Source: Setophaga petechia
Lineage: Eukaryota > Chordata > Aves > Passeriformes > Parulidae
DNA: 64,000 bases
Reading direction: 5' to 3'
NCBI GenBank assembly: GCA_024362935.1
Contig: JANCRA010000028.1
Location: forward strand, 3,694,501 to 3,758,500
Translations under genes and position numbers: made by a program
In this document: positions 1 through 13,747 of the stretch, piece after piece
Numbering within the stretch: position 1 is the first letter of the stretch
Layout of the letters: every line of letters starts with the position of its first letter
The notes under the pieces: model-generated
Told to the model about the DNA's origin: nothing
Databases searched by the model: none
What the model saw: only the letters and a program-made list of their open reading frames with translations

Positions 1-3000
1 CGTGCTTGAGCGCTGCAGATTCTTGGCATTGTGCAAGAGCTGATGTAGAGAATGGTTTGGCTTTGTAGATGGAAATAGTTTGTAATAACCTTTATCATGT
101 GTGGAGGTTTTGTTTGTAATGGTGTTATTGAGGTGAGGGAATGAGGAAGTGTTGGGTAGCTGTTATTATTTTTGTTCAGTTACTCTTTCTGTGTTTGGAA
201 TTAAAAGCCCACACATTTCAAAGTCAGAGAAAATGCATTAAAATATGAAAAAAGAGGATTTCACTCCTGAATAGGAATTAACTCTTGAGAACATTCTTGT
301 GGCAGTGTAATTAATATTCAGTGGTTTTGTAATATCCAAACTACAAGGAGAAAATTTGAAACTACATCATCTTTATTTAGTAGAGAGTTTTATGATCAGT
401 AACCTTGCTGAAGCTGGTGCTTTTCTGCTCCAAGAATACTCACAAACAAGACAGAACAAGCTAGATTTTATACCAGTACAGTGGTACCTAAAGATTTTAG
501 TAAATTAATTACTAGGCTGAGAATGCTGAATGGATCTTTACAGCTGTATCTGTTTGTAATTTGGGAGTTTTGAGGTTTGATTGAAAGTCTATGCCATGTA
601 CTTTGATCCCAGAAGAGGTGACAGAGGGTTCTGCTGCCAGAGTGTCCCTTGTTGTATTTTTTAAGGGGCATATGCACAAGAATTTTACTACCAGTGGTAG
701 TGTCAGCTTTTTTGTTATCTGGGTGGCAACTGAAGAAAATCAATTCTAATTTGGTTTTGCCATGATAGTAGGATGCAAAGCCTCCCTCTAACAGCTTCAT
801 GTTAAGTGAAGACTCACTAAAGGAGGAGAAAGTTTCTGGGTTATTTTCCAAGGGGCACAGCAAGAAACCCAGGAATTCTCATTCTTTGGAGAGATTGTGT
901 GTCACTGAACCTACAGGTGGGATGTGCCAGGGGGATGCTCATCTCCAGCACCATGTCTGTGTCTGACATCCATGGCACTCATTTCTCTGCCCACTTGGCA
1001 TGGCACAGATTTTTCAGTTCAGTCACTGGTGACAAGTTGAATTGCAACCATCCCTGTAGAGCCTCCAGCAGCCACACTGCTGTTTATCTCTCTGGAAATT
1101 ATACCAGCATGAGACAAAGGTGAGCTCAGGCAGTTGTCTGGCTCATCTGTACTGAGGCCTGTTGCACTGTGTGCCATTGCTTGTGCTCTGAGCAAATCCC
1201 AGCTCTGGCACCACCACTGTCCTCAAGAAGCTGCATGTCCCAGGGTGTCTCTGTGAACCAGGCAGTGCTGCTGCAGTTCAAAGCAGCAGTCCTCTCTGTT
1301 TGATCTTCTGTTCCCTTGGCTCTGTCTGCCCCCTGAGCTTGGTGCTGAAACTCACAGTGCCCACCTGCCTTCCTGTGGCAGTGATTTGGGCACAGGACAT
1401 TCCTGTTTTTTTTTCAAATACACTGTGTGCAGCTGGGCTGCTACAGCAGGAGACAAGATCAACTTCCAGGCAGTGCATGGGACGGAGGGAGTATGCTGAG
1501 GCCATCCTCTGCTACAGAGTGGAAGCCAGGTGCAAACCCCAACCTGTAGTAGTGTCACAGAGCTGCTGCTTCATCACCTTTTGTGTGCTTTCCCTTGTAA
1601 GTGATGATCTGCTGGTGAGATCTGTATACCCCACATCCTGCTAACCCTCCTGCCACAGCCCCCATATCCTTTGGGTTCGTGTCCAGCCCATGTTCTTCTT
1701 CATCAATTGTCACCACCACATCCAAAGCTTCATCTCAGGGTTAGCCCTGTGTGCAGTTCCATCCCTGCTCCTCAATTCTGTGTGGTGTAAGTGTTTCATA
1801 GTCTAGAGAAGTCCAGGAGAAGCCACAGTCTAGCTAGAAATGGCTCAGCAAGAGAAACTTCACTTTTTCATTGTATAGCCTGTAATCAGCCCATGGGCTT
1901 GAACAGAATCAAAATCTCTGAGTTGTACCCTCCCACCTTCTTACAAACAGTACCAATTATGTCTGCCTCGAGTGCATCAGCTGCCTCTTGCCTGAGTACT
2001 CAAGTGCCAAATTCAGCTCAAGAATTACAGGGTAGATCTGCACCTTTGATGAGCAGTTCAGATAGCAAATCCAGCAGTAAATGACTTCCTTTTTCTTTCC
2101 AGGTAACTTTTTTTCTTGGAGTGCTTAACAAACTCAATATAAGTCTCTGAAAGTTTTTCTGTGTGGGAAATGAGAATCTTTCTTTCTCAAGCACCTGTAT
2201 GAATTTTTGCTGCAGCAGCAATGAGAAGGTTCTGTTAGCTGGCATCTTCCATGTTAGCCAAGCCCCTTTCTCCTACACATCACAAATACCACTGATGGGA
2301 AAAGAGCAGACTGAAGAAATACCAGCACTTCCATCAATCCTTGAGGTTAACACTTAAAACATACTGACATGCAGTAATCATTCTTAACTATTTTGTCAAA
2401 AAATAATCCTTTGCCTTATTGCACTGAGAGCAGCAAGTTGGGCTGGTAAAGCAGTCATTCTTTTTTCTCCCCAGAAAATGTCCACAGTGCAAAGCTGTAA
2501 CCTGCTTAAGCATTCATTGTGCTGAGAGGGAATGGCTACAGCCTAATTCTTGGCTTTAATTCCCTGGTGGTGAGGTGGGGATTATATTTGCACAGAACCT
2601 TGTTTGTTCCAGTGGCTGTTTCTTGGGCTTTGGCCTGCTAATGAGAAAGAATTTTATTCAGCAAATAACCCAGGGAGCTGTGCACAGAAAGCTCTTTTCC
2701 TGGCTGATACTGAGATGAGCTAGGAGGAGAAGTTCGACCATGAGCCCTCCTGCATGAAGACAAATGTCTCAGCTAGGGGAGTGCTTGGATAGCCATGGAT
2801 GGTCCTGGCACTTACCCCTGCTGCACAGCCAGCACATGGCAGAAAGGTGGAGTAGCTGCTACTCTCTGAAATACAGGGATATTTTTGTTTGACTGGTTTG
2901 CTTTTTTCCCCAAAGCTGGGCTGAAAGCAGGAGCTGTTAGTGCATGTGCAGATACACCATGGCCCCATGTTCTCTGCATAGTCTGTTCTTTTTTCAGAGA

Positions 3001-6000
3001 GCAGCAAGGACAGACTCACTGTATCTGGGCAGCTGCATGAGCACAGCTCCTACCCTGTTGTCTTGCTGGTTCCAGTAGTGTGTGTTCATCAGAGGTTTTA
3101 CCTTTTACACACTGAATTGAAACACATGCCATCACACCTGGAGGCAGCCATCATCTTGGAAACCCTGTTTATATGCACTGGGAACATCAAAATGGGGCCT
3201 GGGACAGTCTGTCACCCAGGTGAAGCTGTCCTGAAGATGGATTATTGTAAAGCAACATGTTGCTAACATTTTCAAGGTGAGGTTACTGGCTTCCCAACCT
3301 TGGCACTGGGCTGGTGTCCCTTGTGTGCAGTCTCTCATGTATGCAGTGAACTTTGAAGTTATTGAAGAAGGGAAAAAGAAATCAAGTGCTAGGGTCAAGG
3401 GAGAAGGAAATCACTGTGATTTTCAGATTGGTATATGTGCATATTCTGGGTTCAGGGAAATTTGGAGTGAGGGAAACACATCAGCTTCAGGTACTCTGGT
3501 CTTCTTTCTCCCAGAACTGGTAAGCCCATTTCATGGAGATTATTGCAGTCAGTAGACCTGAGGTCCTGGCTGATCTCTTCTGGATCAGAACCAGAGAGGA
3601 AAAGCCATTTCATTTCAGCACTGAAGCAGCAGTGAGAAACATCCTTCTGAGGTGCAGATCCACTGTGTGAACACAGAACAAGACTCTTGGTCTCCTGACA
3701 CAGAGGTTCATCTGCAAGATGGGCACAACAGTCCTTCCTTAAACCTGCTCTGACTGTCTAATATGGCTAGTAACTTCTCTAAGGCCAGAAATCCATTCAT
3801 TGACACATTTTCTAGGAGAAGATTCTTAATCTCAGCTCATACTTCACAATAAATTGTCCAGTACATTAAAAATAATGGAACTATTTGAACTAACTCAGCT
3901 AGTTATAGTGGCAGAAAAAATTTCATTCTAATAAGAAAAGGATGCAAATGAAAAAAACATCTTGGTGGCAGTGCTTTGTTTTGATAACCATCATCCTCAG
4001 ACAACCCTGTCTGACCTTGGATTCAGGACCATCACATACTTTAGTACCACACTGAGTTCCTATTTCAATAACATCAAAATGGTAAATTGCTTTCAGTGTC
4101 CTCTCTCTTTTCCTGTAAATAAACTGGGTGAGAAAACAGCTTATAAATAAGTCCAAGCCCAGAGCCCATCTAGCTAGGAGCAATCTTTATTTAAAGTTAC
4201 AGAGGGAAGCAAACTAATAATTGCATCTGGTTTTCTGAATATTCCTTCAATAACTATTTTTATTTTGTTTTTGATTGCTCAGTGACTGGGCCTTTGTGTC
4301 TGAGGCACAGTGGCATGAGTTGCTTGCTGGCATTTCTAGTGTTAGATTCCTCCCCCGGATGGCCAGGAGTGCCTGTGGTTGCTAGGCAGAATGTGTTTTT
4401 CTCTACTAAACACTTGTACAATCTCTCTCTTCTGATCTCTGTATTGGCTAGACTATGCTTTGTCTTGGGTTTTTAGGTTTTTAAGTAATGTTGTATTAAT
4501 GACCCAAATTCAAATTGAAATGTGGGGATTTTATTATTGCCTTATTAGAAATATGTGCTTGGTTAGGGAGGCTTTTCCTGCAATGCATCTCTGCTGATAT
4601 AGATCAATAAACATTTTGGGGGTCTGTGATTATGTGGGATTTCTGCCCTCTCCCAAGAGGCAGTAGGGTTTGGTGGTTAAAGCTTTTGGGGGAAGGGAGA
4701 AAAATGAAAAATATATAATATTGCAAGGTCTGCCTTGCGTCACATGGGGAAAGGAACACTTCTTCTTAGAGCTTGTATGTGAGTGGGTTTGCAAATTTTG
4801 ACAGCATGTATTATTCCTTATGTTTGTAACCTGCCACATAAAGTCTTTTGGTTCAGTTTCTCTGCTCGCTCCTATTTAAAGAAGTACTGCATAAATAATA
4901 CATATTTTTCACTGTTTCCTCCAGCAGATGGGTGTGTATTGATATCTATTTTTGTTTCACAGCCTGTGGTGAGAAAGCCAAGACTTCTCTTCCTGAACCA
5001 CTTGACTGGCCATGATTTCTTCCTTTAAATTTATTACATCTTGGCTGCTTCCTAGTACTTTCCTAAGTCCAAGATAAATGAGCAGATAGATACCAGGGCT
5101 CATTTTATCAACCCCTCTCATAAATGCAGGACCCACAAAGCTTTTCTGACTGAAACAATGGAACAATTCATTGAAATTTTAGGTTGTTCACTAAGATCAA
5201 GATGCAGCTCAACAGAAAAGTAGCAGCCCTCCTTATTTTTTTTTTTTTCATTAGAGAGCATTTGACCATTTACTTGTTCTTCTACTGGTGCATTTCTGGT
5301 TTTTTCTGAAGGGTGGATTTAGGGGGAGAGGGTGGCTTGCCTTGTCTGTATTGGAGTCTGCCAGCTATGAGGAGGCATGCCAGGGTGCTAAATGTGCAAG
5401 GAAGGGCCAAGGCTGAACACATGCTCTAAGACCTTTTGAAGCATTTATATATTGTAAGTGCTGGTAAGACTGTGATTTCTCATCTTTCCCTACTTTTAAA
5501 GTGAATTTTATATGGAGCACTGTGAGAGATGGGTAAGTGCAGTTGCCCCTGTCACAGGCTGAGAAGTGAAGCACAAGGAAAGCTGAGAAATCAGTGGTGC
5601 AAGCAGGAGAATGAGTCCCTTCTCCCATGGCTGAAAACACTCAACCATCAGTTCCCAATCTTTGCTAGCTGTGAATCTACTTTACATTTAAACCCTACTT
5701 TTCTCAAGTTCACAACCTGGACAAGGAAGTGGATTTCCTCCACCTTGGCATCTCATAAATGCTATGGCCACAATCTAGAAATGGAATCTTCAGTAACCCA
5801 TGGAAAAAACAGTCTGTCATCATCTGCAAACAGAGAAAACATCTCTTTTGTGGTAATCATTGCAAAATTCCAGTGTGCAGCATTCCCCAGGGTTGGTCTC
5901 TGAGTGGGTTTGCCAGATGTTCTCATGAGAGATGCCTCAGGTTTCCCAAGGATCCGCAGTCATTCATCAAGGTGAGAAAATTTCTGTTCCTGACAGGCTT

Positions 6001-6344
6001 GGAGGATTCTCCTGATCAAGTGAGATTGGAAAAGTAAACAAACTTAAATCTGTCTGTACCCAGACAGAGACTCTCAGGCCCAAAAACTTCATCAACTTTA
6101 TTTTCTCCTGGTACCAGTGATCAGTCTTTTCCAACTTCCCAGGTACAAAATCTCCAGAACTCATGATGGATCAAGGGTAACTCACAATCCCAGTGCAGTG
6201 TGTCTGGTTGTTTGGTTTTCACTAGAATCAGTTGAAATCCTTCTGTCTGACTCTAGAAATGCAGACTGCTGCATGTGCAAACCAGAAGTTCTCTTTTGAG
6301 GGGCATTTGCTTGATGCTTTGTGCTAGTTCTTGTTAAAAAAAAG
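1..6344. other. Non-coding, no recognised feature
   Basis: Ordinary moderately AT-rich sequence with scattered short open frames lacking homology or splice structure that I can recognise. It is either CASTOR2 5' intron or intergenic. Confidence 0.6.
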
Positions 6345-6350
6345 GGGGGA

Positions 6351-6738
6351 TGTGGCCCTGTGAGGTCCCAGGGCAAAGTGAAAGATGAGGATTTGACTCC
6401 ATGATCTCAGGAGGCTGATTTACTATTTTATGATATTATATTATATTAAAATAAATTATATACTAAACTATAGAGAGAGGCTACATCATAAGGCTAAACA
6501 AGAATGCTAATGAAGGCTCGTGACTGACTCCTCAGTCTGATTCTCAGCTGATGGTGATTGGTCATTAATTAAAACCAATTCACATGGAACCAATCAAAGA
6601 TGCACCTGTTGGTAAATGATCTCCAGACCACATTCCCAAGCAATCAGATAATTCTTGTTTTCATTCTTTTCTGAGGCCTCTCAGCTTCCCAGGAGAAAAT
6701 CCTAGGCAAAGGGATTTTTCAGAAAATGTCATGGTGAA
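6351..6738 (-). mobile_element. Solo LTR, family A, copy 1
   Basis: A 388-bp relative of the copies at 18473, 41270 and 49127. It shares the blocks GAGGATTTGACTCC, CCAATCAAAGATGCACCTGTT and CTGAGGCCTCTCAGC. It is flanked by a 6-bp duplication, GGGGGA, at 6345-6350 and 6739-6744. The minus-strand 5' end has lost the canonical TG, since the + strand ends in GAA. Orientation is minus. Confidence 0.85.
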
Positions 6739-6744
6739 GGGGGA

Positions 6745-9700
6745 TGTTTTGTTCTTTGATGCAGTATGAAGCTGATGGTGACACAGTGGCCAACCATCAT
6801 CTTCTTCAGGCTTTTGGACTGATAATCACAGTTGAGGGTTTGTGGAAGGGCTTCTCCAAGGCCAAGGAAGCCTTTCTCAAGGGAGCCATCACAAGGTGAA
6901 GGCACAGGGAACCAGAGCACCATGGTGAAACTCATAGGTCTGCTGCAAGCTTTTCTGTTTCACCTTGGACAAGTCTCTCATTGTGTCTCAGTTCCCTCAT
7001 TTTAGAAACAGGGATAATCCAATTAAATCACCTCCTGATAGGTCTTGTAAAGATTAATTAGTAAACATGTGAAATGCTTTGATAATGTAACAGGCAAAGG
7101 CCATTGCAAGTAATAACTGAGGGAGTTTCTGTCCCTCAGGATTCCCTTTACAATGGGTGCACTTGCAGCCTAAGGAACAGATCAGGTCTGTAGTGGAACA
7201 GATTGGAGATTATGGCAGGAAAAAATACCCTTTATGGGAGAAGTTACATAATCTTTTAGAAATCTCATATTTTAGCTTTTAATCTTGCACAGGATTAAGA
7301 TTCACAGCATCAAGGTTACAGTCATACAGTTAGGAATTTAGTGGCTCCATCTTCAAGTCTTGTTTGAAATGTAATTATTTGCTCTATGCTGTCAGTCCAG
7401 TGAAATCTTGTCTGAAATACTGCCTTAAAAAAAGAAAATAATAAAATGTTGGGGGTTTTTTGCTATTTTATTTGAAAATGCAGAAGGAATTGTAAATGTG
7501 ACTCCAACTGCATTGGTTCTTCTTTTGATATTCTTTTATTTCTGTGGGTGTGGCTTTTCAGTGGAACTCTGCACCTGTGTCCCCTTGCTGGCAGTACCCA
7601 GAGCTGGCACCATTCCTCTGACTGTCTGGGCTGGGTCCTCTCCACCCCTGGCTTGCAGAGTCTGTGAGCAAATTTGCCAGGAGTTTTTGAAACACAGGGA
7701 AAGTTTTGTCAGGAAGTGGGAAATGTGCTGATTTCTGCAGTTCCTGTTACTGGACTGTCAGAGACAAAACCCTCAGTTCTTCTGGGCTGTGGATCCCATT
7801 GCTCATGAAGCAGGGTGGGCAGAGGCTGCCATGGCACTGCTTTCCTGGCTGAGCAAAAGCCATGGCTGACAGGTTGGGAAGGACCCAGCTGCTGATCACA
7901 GCACAGAGATGGCACTCAGGGAACAACCCTGCACAGGACACATGCACCCACAGCCATGCTCTGAACACATCTTGAGCCAAACTTTTAATCTTCTTTGCTT
8001 GTCAGTAAAGAAAAAAAAACAATTTTTCCCCCCTTCTTCATTCTCATGAGCAAATGTCAGCTTTTGGAGATGGAATCTGGTTTTAATTTTCCAGGTTTGC
8101 TTGTTATTAGTGGTGTGCTATCCTGTGAAGAGGAAGAAAGAGAGCAGCCTGATTTCCTGAAAACTGACCAGAGCCTAACCTGGATTTGTCCTCCCAACCC
8201 AGCTCTCCAGTGAGAGTGGACATAATGATTATTTTTGGAATCTACCTTACCATGTTCCACATTTTTAGCCAAACATAATAATGATGCTTTGTTTGTGGAG
8301 TGTATTCATACTTCCTCTCTTTTGAGACCTCTGTGAGGTAAGAATTATTTTCTCCCACATATGAGGAAACTGATAAAAAGGAGACCAAATTGCTTGTTTC
8401 AGGTCACACACATACTTTGTGGGACAAATCAGATTTTGCCTTAACTGGAAGCCCAAACTGACATCTACTTATCTGCACTTCAGAATCAGACTTTATTTAC
8501 CACTGTATTGCAACAACCTGAATATCTGCTCTGAGACAGTGCTGTAAAATTGTCATTTCCTCATGATCCTGCAGGTCATCTTTAGGAGTCTGTCATCTCT
8601 CTGTGCCCATGGCCAGGTGGGAGCTGTGCTGACACATTAGAACAGCTTTTGTTTATATTCTTGACTTTCCTGTGCAATACCTTTTATTGCTGGGTCAGTG
8701 TCTGGCCTGGCAAGAACTTTGTCTCTTTCTCTTCAACTCAGACTTTGATATTAGTCTGAGTTTTTTGTTTCTTGCAACAGAAATTACAAGTAGAAGGCTA
8801 AGAAAGGAGGCCACCAGAAACAGATTTTCCCAGGTGGGCATTTTTGTGCATTTCACAGACTGCACCAATCTCACTGGAAATGCACTTCTCCTTTTTGTTT
8901 AATTCTTAAAAATTCTTAACCAGCTTAGTTTTTAGATTGCTGACAAAGTTTCAAGTTACAAGGATTGTAAGAAGAGAAGTGAAATGAGATGAAAGCAGGG
9001 ATTTCTGTATAAGCATTTCCTTTTCTCAGTCCTTGGTTGCTCTCTTACTAGACACTTGTAATGGAGCTCTTTCCTCAGGAGGTGCTGCTGCTTTCAGTGG
9101 AGAGAAGGCAACCTTGTGATCTATGGATTTGCAAGTTCAGCCCCTCAAGAAGGACCAGTGTTTGTTATCCTGTGGCCTGATTGAAAATGATAGCTGCATG
9201 CCCTAGTTAAATGTTGAGTCCCTTGGAAAGCAGAGGGGATGCTTGTCAGAGTCAGGATTTCAGAGCTGGGCTATGTGTTTGTACAGCTTTATTTAATTCC
9301 AAGTTACCCTTGGGTTATTTAATTTCCTGACAGCTGCAAAAACAGTGTTCTCAGATAACAATGGTTTCTAATTAGGCAATATGCCTAAAATGGTAGAATG
9401 TTTTATTTTGACCATGACACTGATGTTTTGTATGCAGCTTGAGGATGAGAAAGTTGAGCAAGTTGGACTTCCAGCTTCCTCTGGCAGAGCTGTGTCTCTT
9501 GTGATCCCCAGTGAATCATGCTGAAGGCATGGCCTCTCCTCTGTCCCTGCACTTCAAACACCTCTTATTGGTTTGGGCTGTGTCATCAGTAAATCTGCCT
9601 TTCAGCTGGAACCACCTTCCAGAAATATGTTTTATCAGCACAGCAGGACTGACATGACTTGCATAGCTGAGGCTACAGAGCATTCCAGGGTGAAGAAAGC

Positions 9701-12031
9701 AGGTGAGCTTTACCTGTAACTGAGGATTTTAACTTCTTGGGCATTCTGTTACACAGCATAGCTGCCCAGGCTCATGCACTTAGTACAAAATCAGTGATAG
9801 AAATAAACATACAAGTCAACTATTCTTCCAAATCATTTATTCAGTTTAGAAAGAGTGTTGGCATCAAGTTATCTTAATTAAATTCTGACATGATTTGTGC
9901 TTGTGGAAGGTTTATGCTTTGGGCTGTGCTATTTGATGATCTCTAAATTCCCTCCTGTGACAGCAAAAAGTGGCTGTTGGCAGGTCTGTCACCTTCTTTA
10001 ATTCTTAGACATCCCTTGAAGTCTTGAATTTAAAAGAAAATAGGTAATTTTGTTCTGCTGTTTTGCTCCCCATTTTAATTCTTTTCCAGAGCTCAGAGCT
10101 CTGACAATTCCCACACCACTTCTTACCATTGCAGAACTTTTAAGTCCATTGTTTAACATCCTGCTCATATAACCATGATGCAGAATTGCACCTCTGATAA
10201 ATCAAATGCCCACTTAAAAGTTTGGTAACTTAATTAGGGGTTTGCTGACCTGCAGTCAGAGTTTATCCCTGCCTTTCAGCTGAGCACTATTTATCATGTC
10301 CTGTACCACTGACCAGGGGCTCTTTGGAAGGTTTCTGTTTGGATTCTCTTTAGCCATTTGCTTTTAAGTGCCTGATCCTGCTCAGATACCATAATACAAT
10401 GAAAGAGAGATTACTGCATCAACTGCAGTGTAAATAACAGTGAAAATTATTCTCTGTAATAATCTGGCCTTACCCAGTTCTTTTGAGAGGCTGGTGTCTC
10501 TGAAAGAGCTGTGGGTGTTGGCTCAGATTGTATGAGCAGTGTATAAGGAAGGGGATCTCACACCTCTGTGTGAGATCAGCAGGGATGGGACATGAGCAGG
10601 AAGTTTTTATTCTTCTTTCCCCACTGCAGTTTCCTACTAGCCAATAACTGATGGATTCATAAATTACAGGGGGACTCTGCATCACCATGTTTAATAGCTG
10701 TCAGTACACCAATCCACCACAGAGCTGTCTAACCCCTTCTGAAGCCTCTTCATTCTTTTGGTCTCCATGGCATCTCTGTCAGCACTCTGATCATTTCACT
10801 GGCTTTCAGGTGTTGTCTGTTTGCTCTGTAGCAGGATGTCTGTGGTCTGACTCAGTTCTCCTCCCAACAGTTCTTAAGGATCTTTAAGCATCAACTTGTT
10901 GTTTCTCAAAGAACTATCCAAGGCTCTTAGCAAAGAGGATAAACAGAGCCATAATAAAAAATACAAAATAACAAAGGTTGTGCCAGATTATCCTGCAGAT
11001 GTTCCTACGTGGAGAACTGACTACTTACTGTTATTTTTCTTAAAAGTCCAGTGGAAGATCTTAACTTTCTAAGACAAATTCTGCCTTTTGATGAGCTGTT
11101 TCACAGTATATCTTCCCTTAAAATCCTATGTGTGACAGCTGTATTACAGCTATAGTGCACTTAACAGAAAATATCCAGTAGATTTTCTCATGGTAGAGAA
11201 GAATAAAATCCTAAAATAAGAGCACTTCATCCCCAGAAGACAAATCAAAAGAATTACAATATGTTTGGGTTCATACCTCCCTCTGTCTTTCCCCTCCCTC
11301 TCTCCATGAATGTGCTTATGAGTTTGAATCATACAGTACATAATCCTAAATCCTGACTAGAATCAGTTAGGTGTAAGATGCAATGTGCTTCTTCAGAGAT
11401 GCAATTAGCTTCCTTCAGAGTAGCATAAAAACTCAGGTTTATTTTCCTTCATAGTCCTTCTCCAAGATTTCTGCAGACCATCTAAACATGTTCTCAGTTT
11501 TGCTTGTCCATTTTTTTTTTTGGGTTTGCTCTCTCTGGGATTTCCATCACTGTGTTCTACCAAAACATTCCCATGTTTATTTTACAAGATTTACCAATCC
11601 CTCTTCAGTTCCAACTTCCTCACTTCCACATTTATTGGATTTTTACACTTGGAAAGAACTGTATCTCCACAGTCACAGTCTGCATTTATTATTTGAGTTG
11701 GTTTTGGAATACATTAAATTGAAGAGGCTGATAAAATGTGAGAGGTGGCTTCTCAAGCACTGGCAGTGTCAGCAGCACTGGCATTGTGGAGCCCTTGGAG
11801 GGTCTCCACAAACCTGATTTTTCTTTATCTTTGTGTCTTTCCCATTGCTGAGCAGATTGCAAGCACTCAGTAACTGTTAACCTCTGGAGCCCGGCTGAAG
11901 TGACTGTATCTGTGAGGTATTTATTTCACAGTTGTTTTTTCTGCTTCCCTGGGCTTGGTTAAGATGTTTATTTACTGAAACACTTTGAGCTGAACTTGTA
12001 TAGTTAGGAGTTGCCAATTTAAATATATATA

Positions 12032-12076
<45 letters not shown>

Positions 12077-13313
12077 GTGTGTATATATATGTCTGTGTGT
12101 ATATATATATATATGTATGTATAAAGCCTATGTATGTTAGTGTATATACCTGCATTTGTATATATTTATTCAGGGATAGAGAAGATGTTGAAGAGAAATC
12201 ATTTTTAGCTCTTCTTTTTCAGAAACCTGTCCTTAAATCTAGCTTAAAACTGAAAAATATATTGGATTTTCACTACATAATATATTTCACTATAAAATAT
12301 ATTGGATTTTTCACTGCCAGGGCCAAACCAAGTTTTTCTGTAGCTGGTAAGTTTAAAAAGCAGCTCACACATGGGCACTGACATCCATAAGTGAGGCAAG
12401 CCCAGGAGAGCAGGGAATCCTCAGAAGCTTGATGGCAAGTTGTGTTCTGACCTCTTGAGTACTGTTGTTGTACTGCTGACATCCTCAGGTTTTAGGTTTG
12501 GTGAATTAGGTGTTTTATTTTGTTTCTTTTAAAAGAATTGAGCTTTTGGAGAAGTGGGATGAGAATTTATGTGGGCCATCATGTGGATAAACCTCTGTTG
12601 GGTTCCTGTTCTAGCATTTTAGCCAGTGAACAAAAATAAAGCAACCTCTTAAACAAGCTCTGTGCTGTTTGCAGCAGACAGGAGTGCCTGCTCTGATGGA
12701 TGCTTACCATGGTTTTTCATGCTCTAAATAGAGCAGATAGAATTTTTCTGCCAAAATTCATTTTTAGCATTTGTATCAACAAATTCTTGACCTAGATGAG
12801 TGCTCCCAACATGCCACAATGGGCCTGGTTTTAGTGGCTTGTATGTACCTTTCTTTACAAGAAATGTATTTATGTATCCAAGAATCAAGGACAATCCATG
12901 AAAGCTTCTCAGATTGTCTCAGATTACCACCCATTTGGATGAAAGGAAACCACAAACTGAAACCAGTTTGCTTTCAAAAGTGCAATTTGTGTATCTCATA
13001 AACATGAAGTTCAAAGGAACTGCAGAGTGTACTTCACCAACCCCAAAGGAAAATACCCTTGAGAACAGGGGGTTTAACAGCTCTTTGTGGACTAAGCTGC
13101 ATCTTTAAGTCATTTGCACCCTCTTAATTTTAAGCATATTGAGCTGGGTTTTAGCAAGCCCCTTGTGCCTGATCATGGCTTCAATATCCAAAAGATGAGG
13201 AGCCCTTTCTGTCCTGCCCCATAGATGTGAGGGAAGGCAGCTGGATGAGGCTGGCTCTTCACAGGGCAGGAGCATGGCACATGACAGGAGCAGGTGTCTT
13301 CTCCACACAGGAG
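6745..13313. other. Non-coding; one microsatellite
   Basis: No recognised exon or RNA gene. The compound TA/TG microsatellite at 12022-12122 is the only clear feature. Confidence 0.6.
12022..12122 (+). repeat. Compound (TA)n/(TG)n microsatellite
   Basis: About 100 bp of alternating TATA and TGTG blocks, an ordinary compound dinucleotide repeat. Confidence 0.97.
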
Positions 13314-13747
13314 TGTGGGGATCATTGGCTGCTCACAGTGACCCTGAGAAGAGTTCCACAGTCTGTTTTCCCAGCCCGGTGCTTAAAGAAGGAGTCAGAG
13401 CTCTTAATTTCTCAGTCTCAAGGTTGTTTATTTTATCTTATCTATAAAAAATTTTCTCCTGCCCTGCTGAGGTCAGCTCAGCAAGACAGTTCCAGGCACT
13501 CTGGTGTTATGTCTTTATACTACAAACCACGTGTACAATATTTACAATTCCTTTCCAATACCCATCACCTATGTTAGACAGTGAGCTTCTACTCTAAACC
13601 AATCTGTAAGTGCCACCATCACAGCAGAAGATGGAGGCCAAGAAGAAGAAGGAGAAAGGCTGGACACACCCATTTCCCTCCATCTTGCCTCCTGAACCCC
13701 CATACCAAAAACCCTAAAATTTACTTTTCCACCCTGTGATAACTTCA
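13314..13747 (-). mobile_element. Solo LTR, family B, minus copy
   Basis: Minus orientation. On the minus strand there is a GGGTGGAAAAGTAAATTTTAGGG start region, a TATAAA box (+ strand tttata 13514-13519) and an AATAAA signal (+ strand tttatt 13427-13432), followed by a GAGACTGAG...CTCTGACTCC tail. Its 5' region resembles the + strand copy at about 40206. I could not see a clear target-site duplication, so the ends are approximate. Confidence 0.65.
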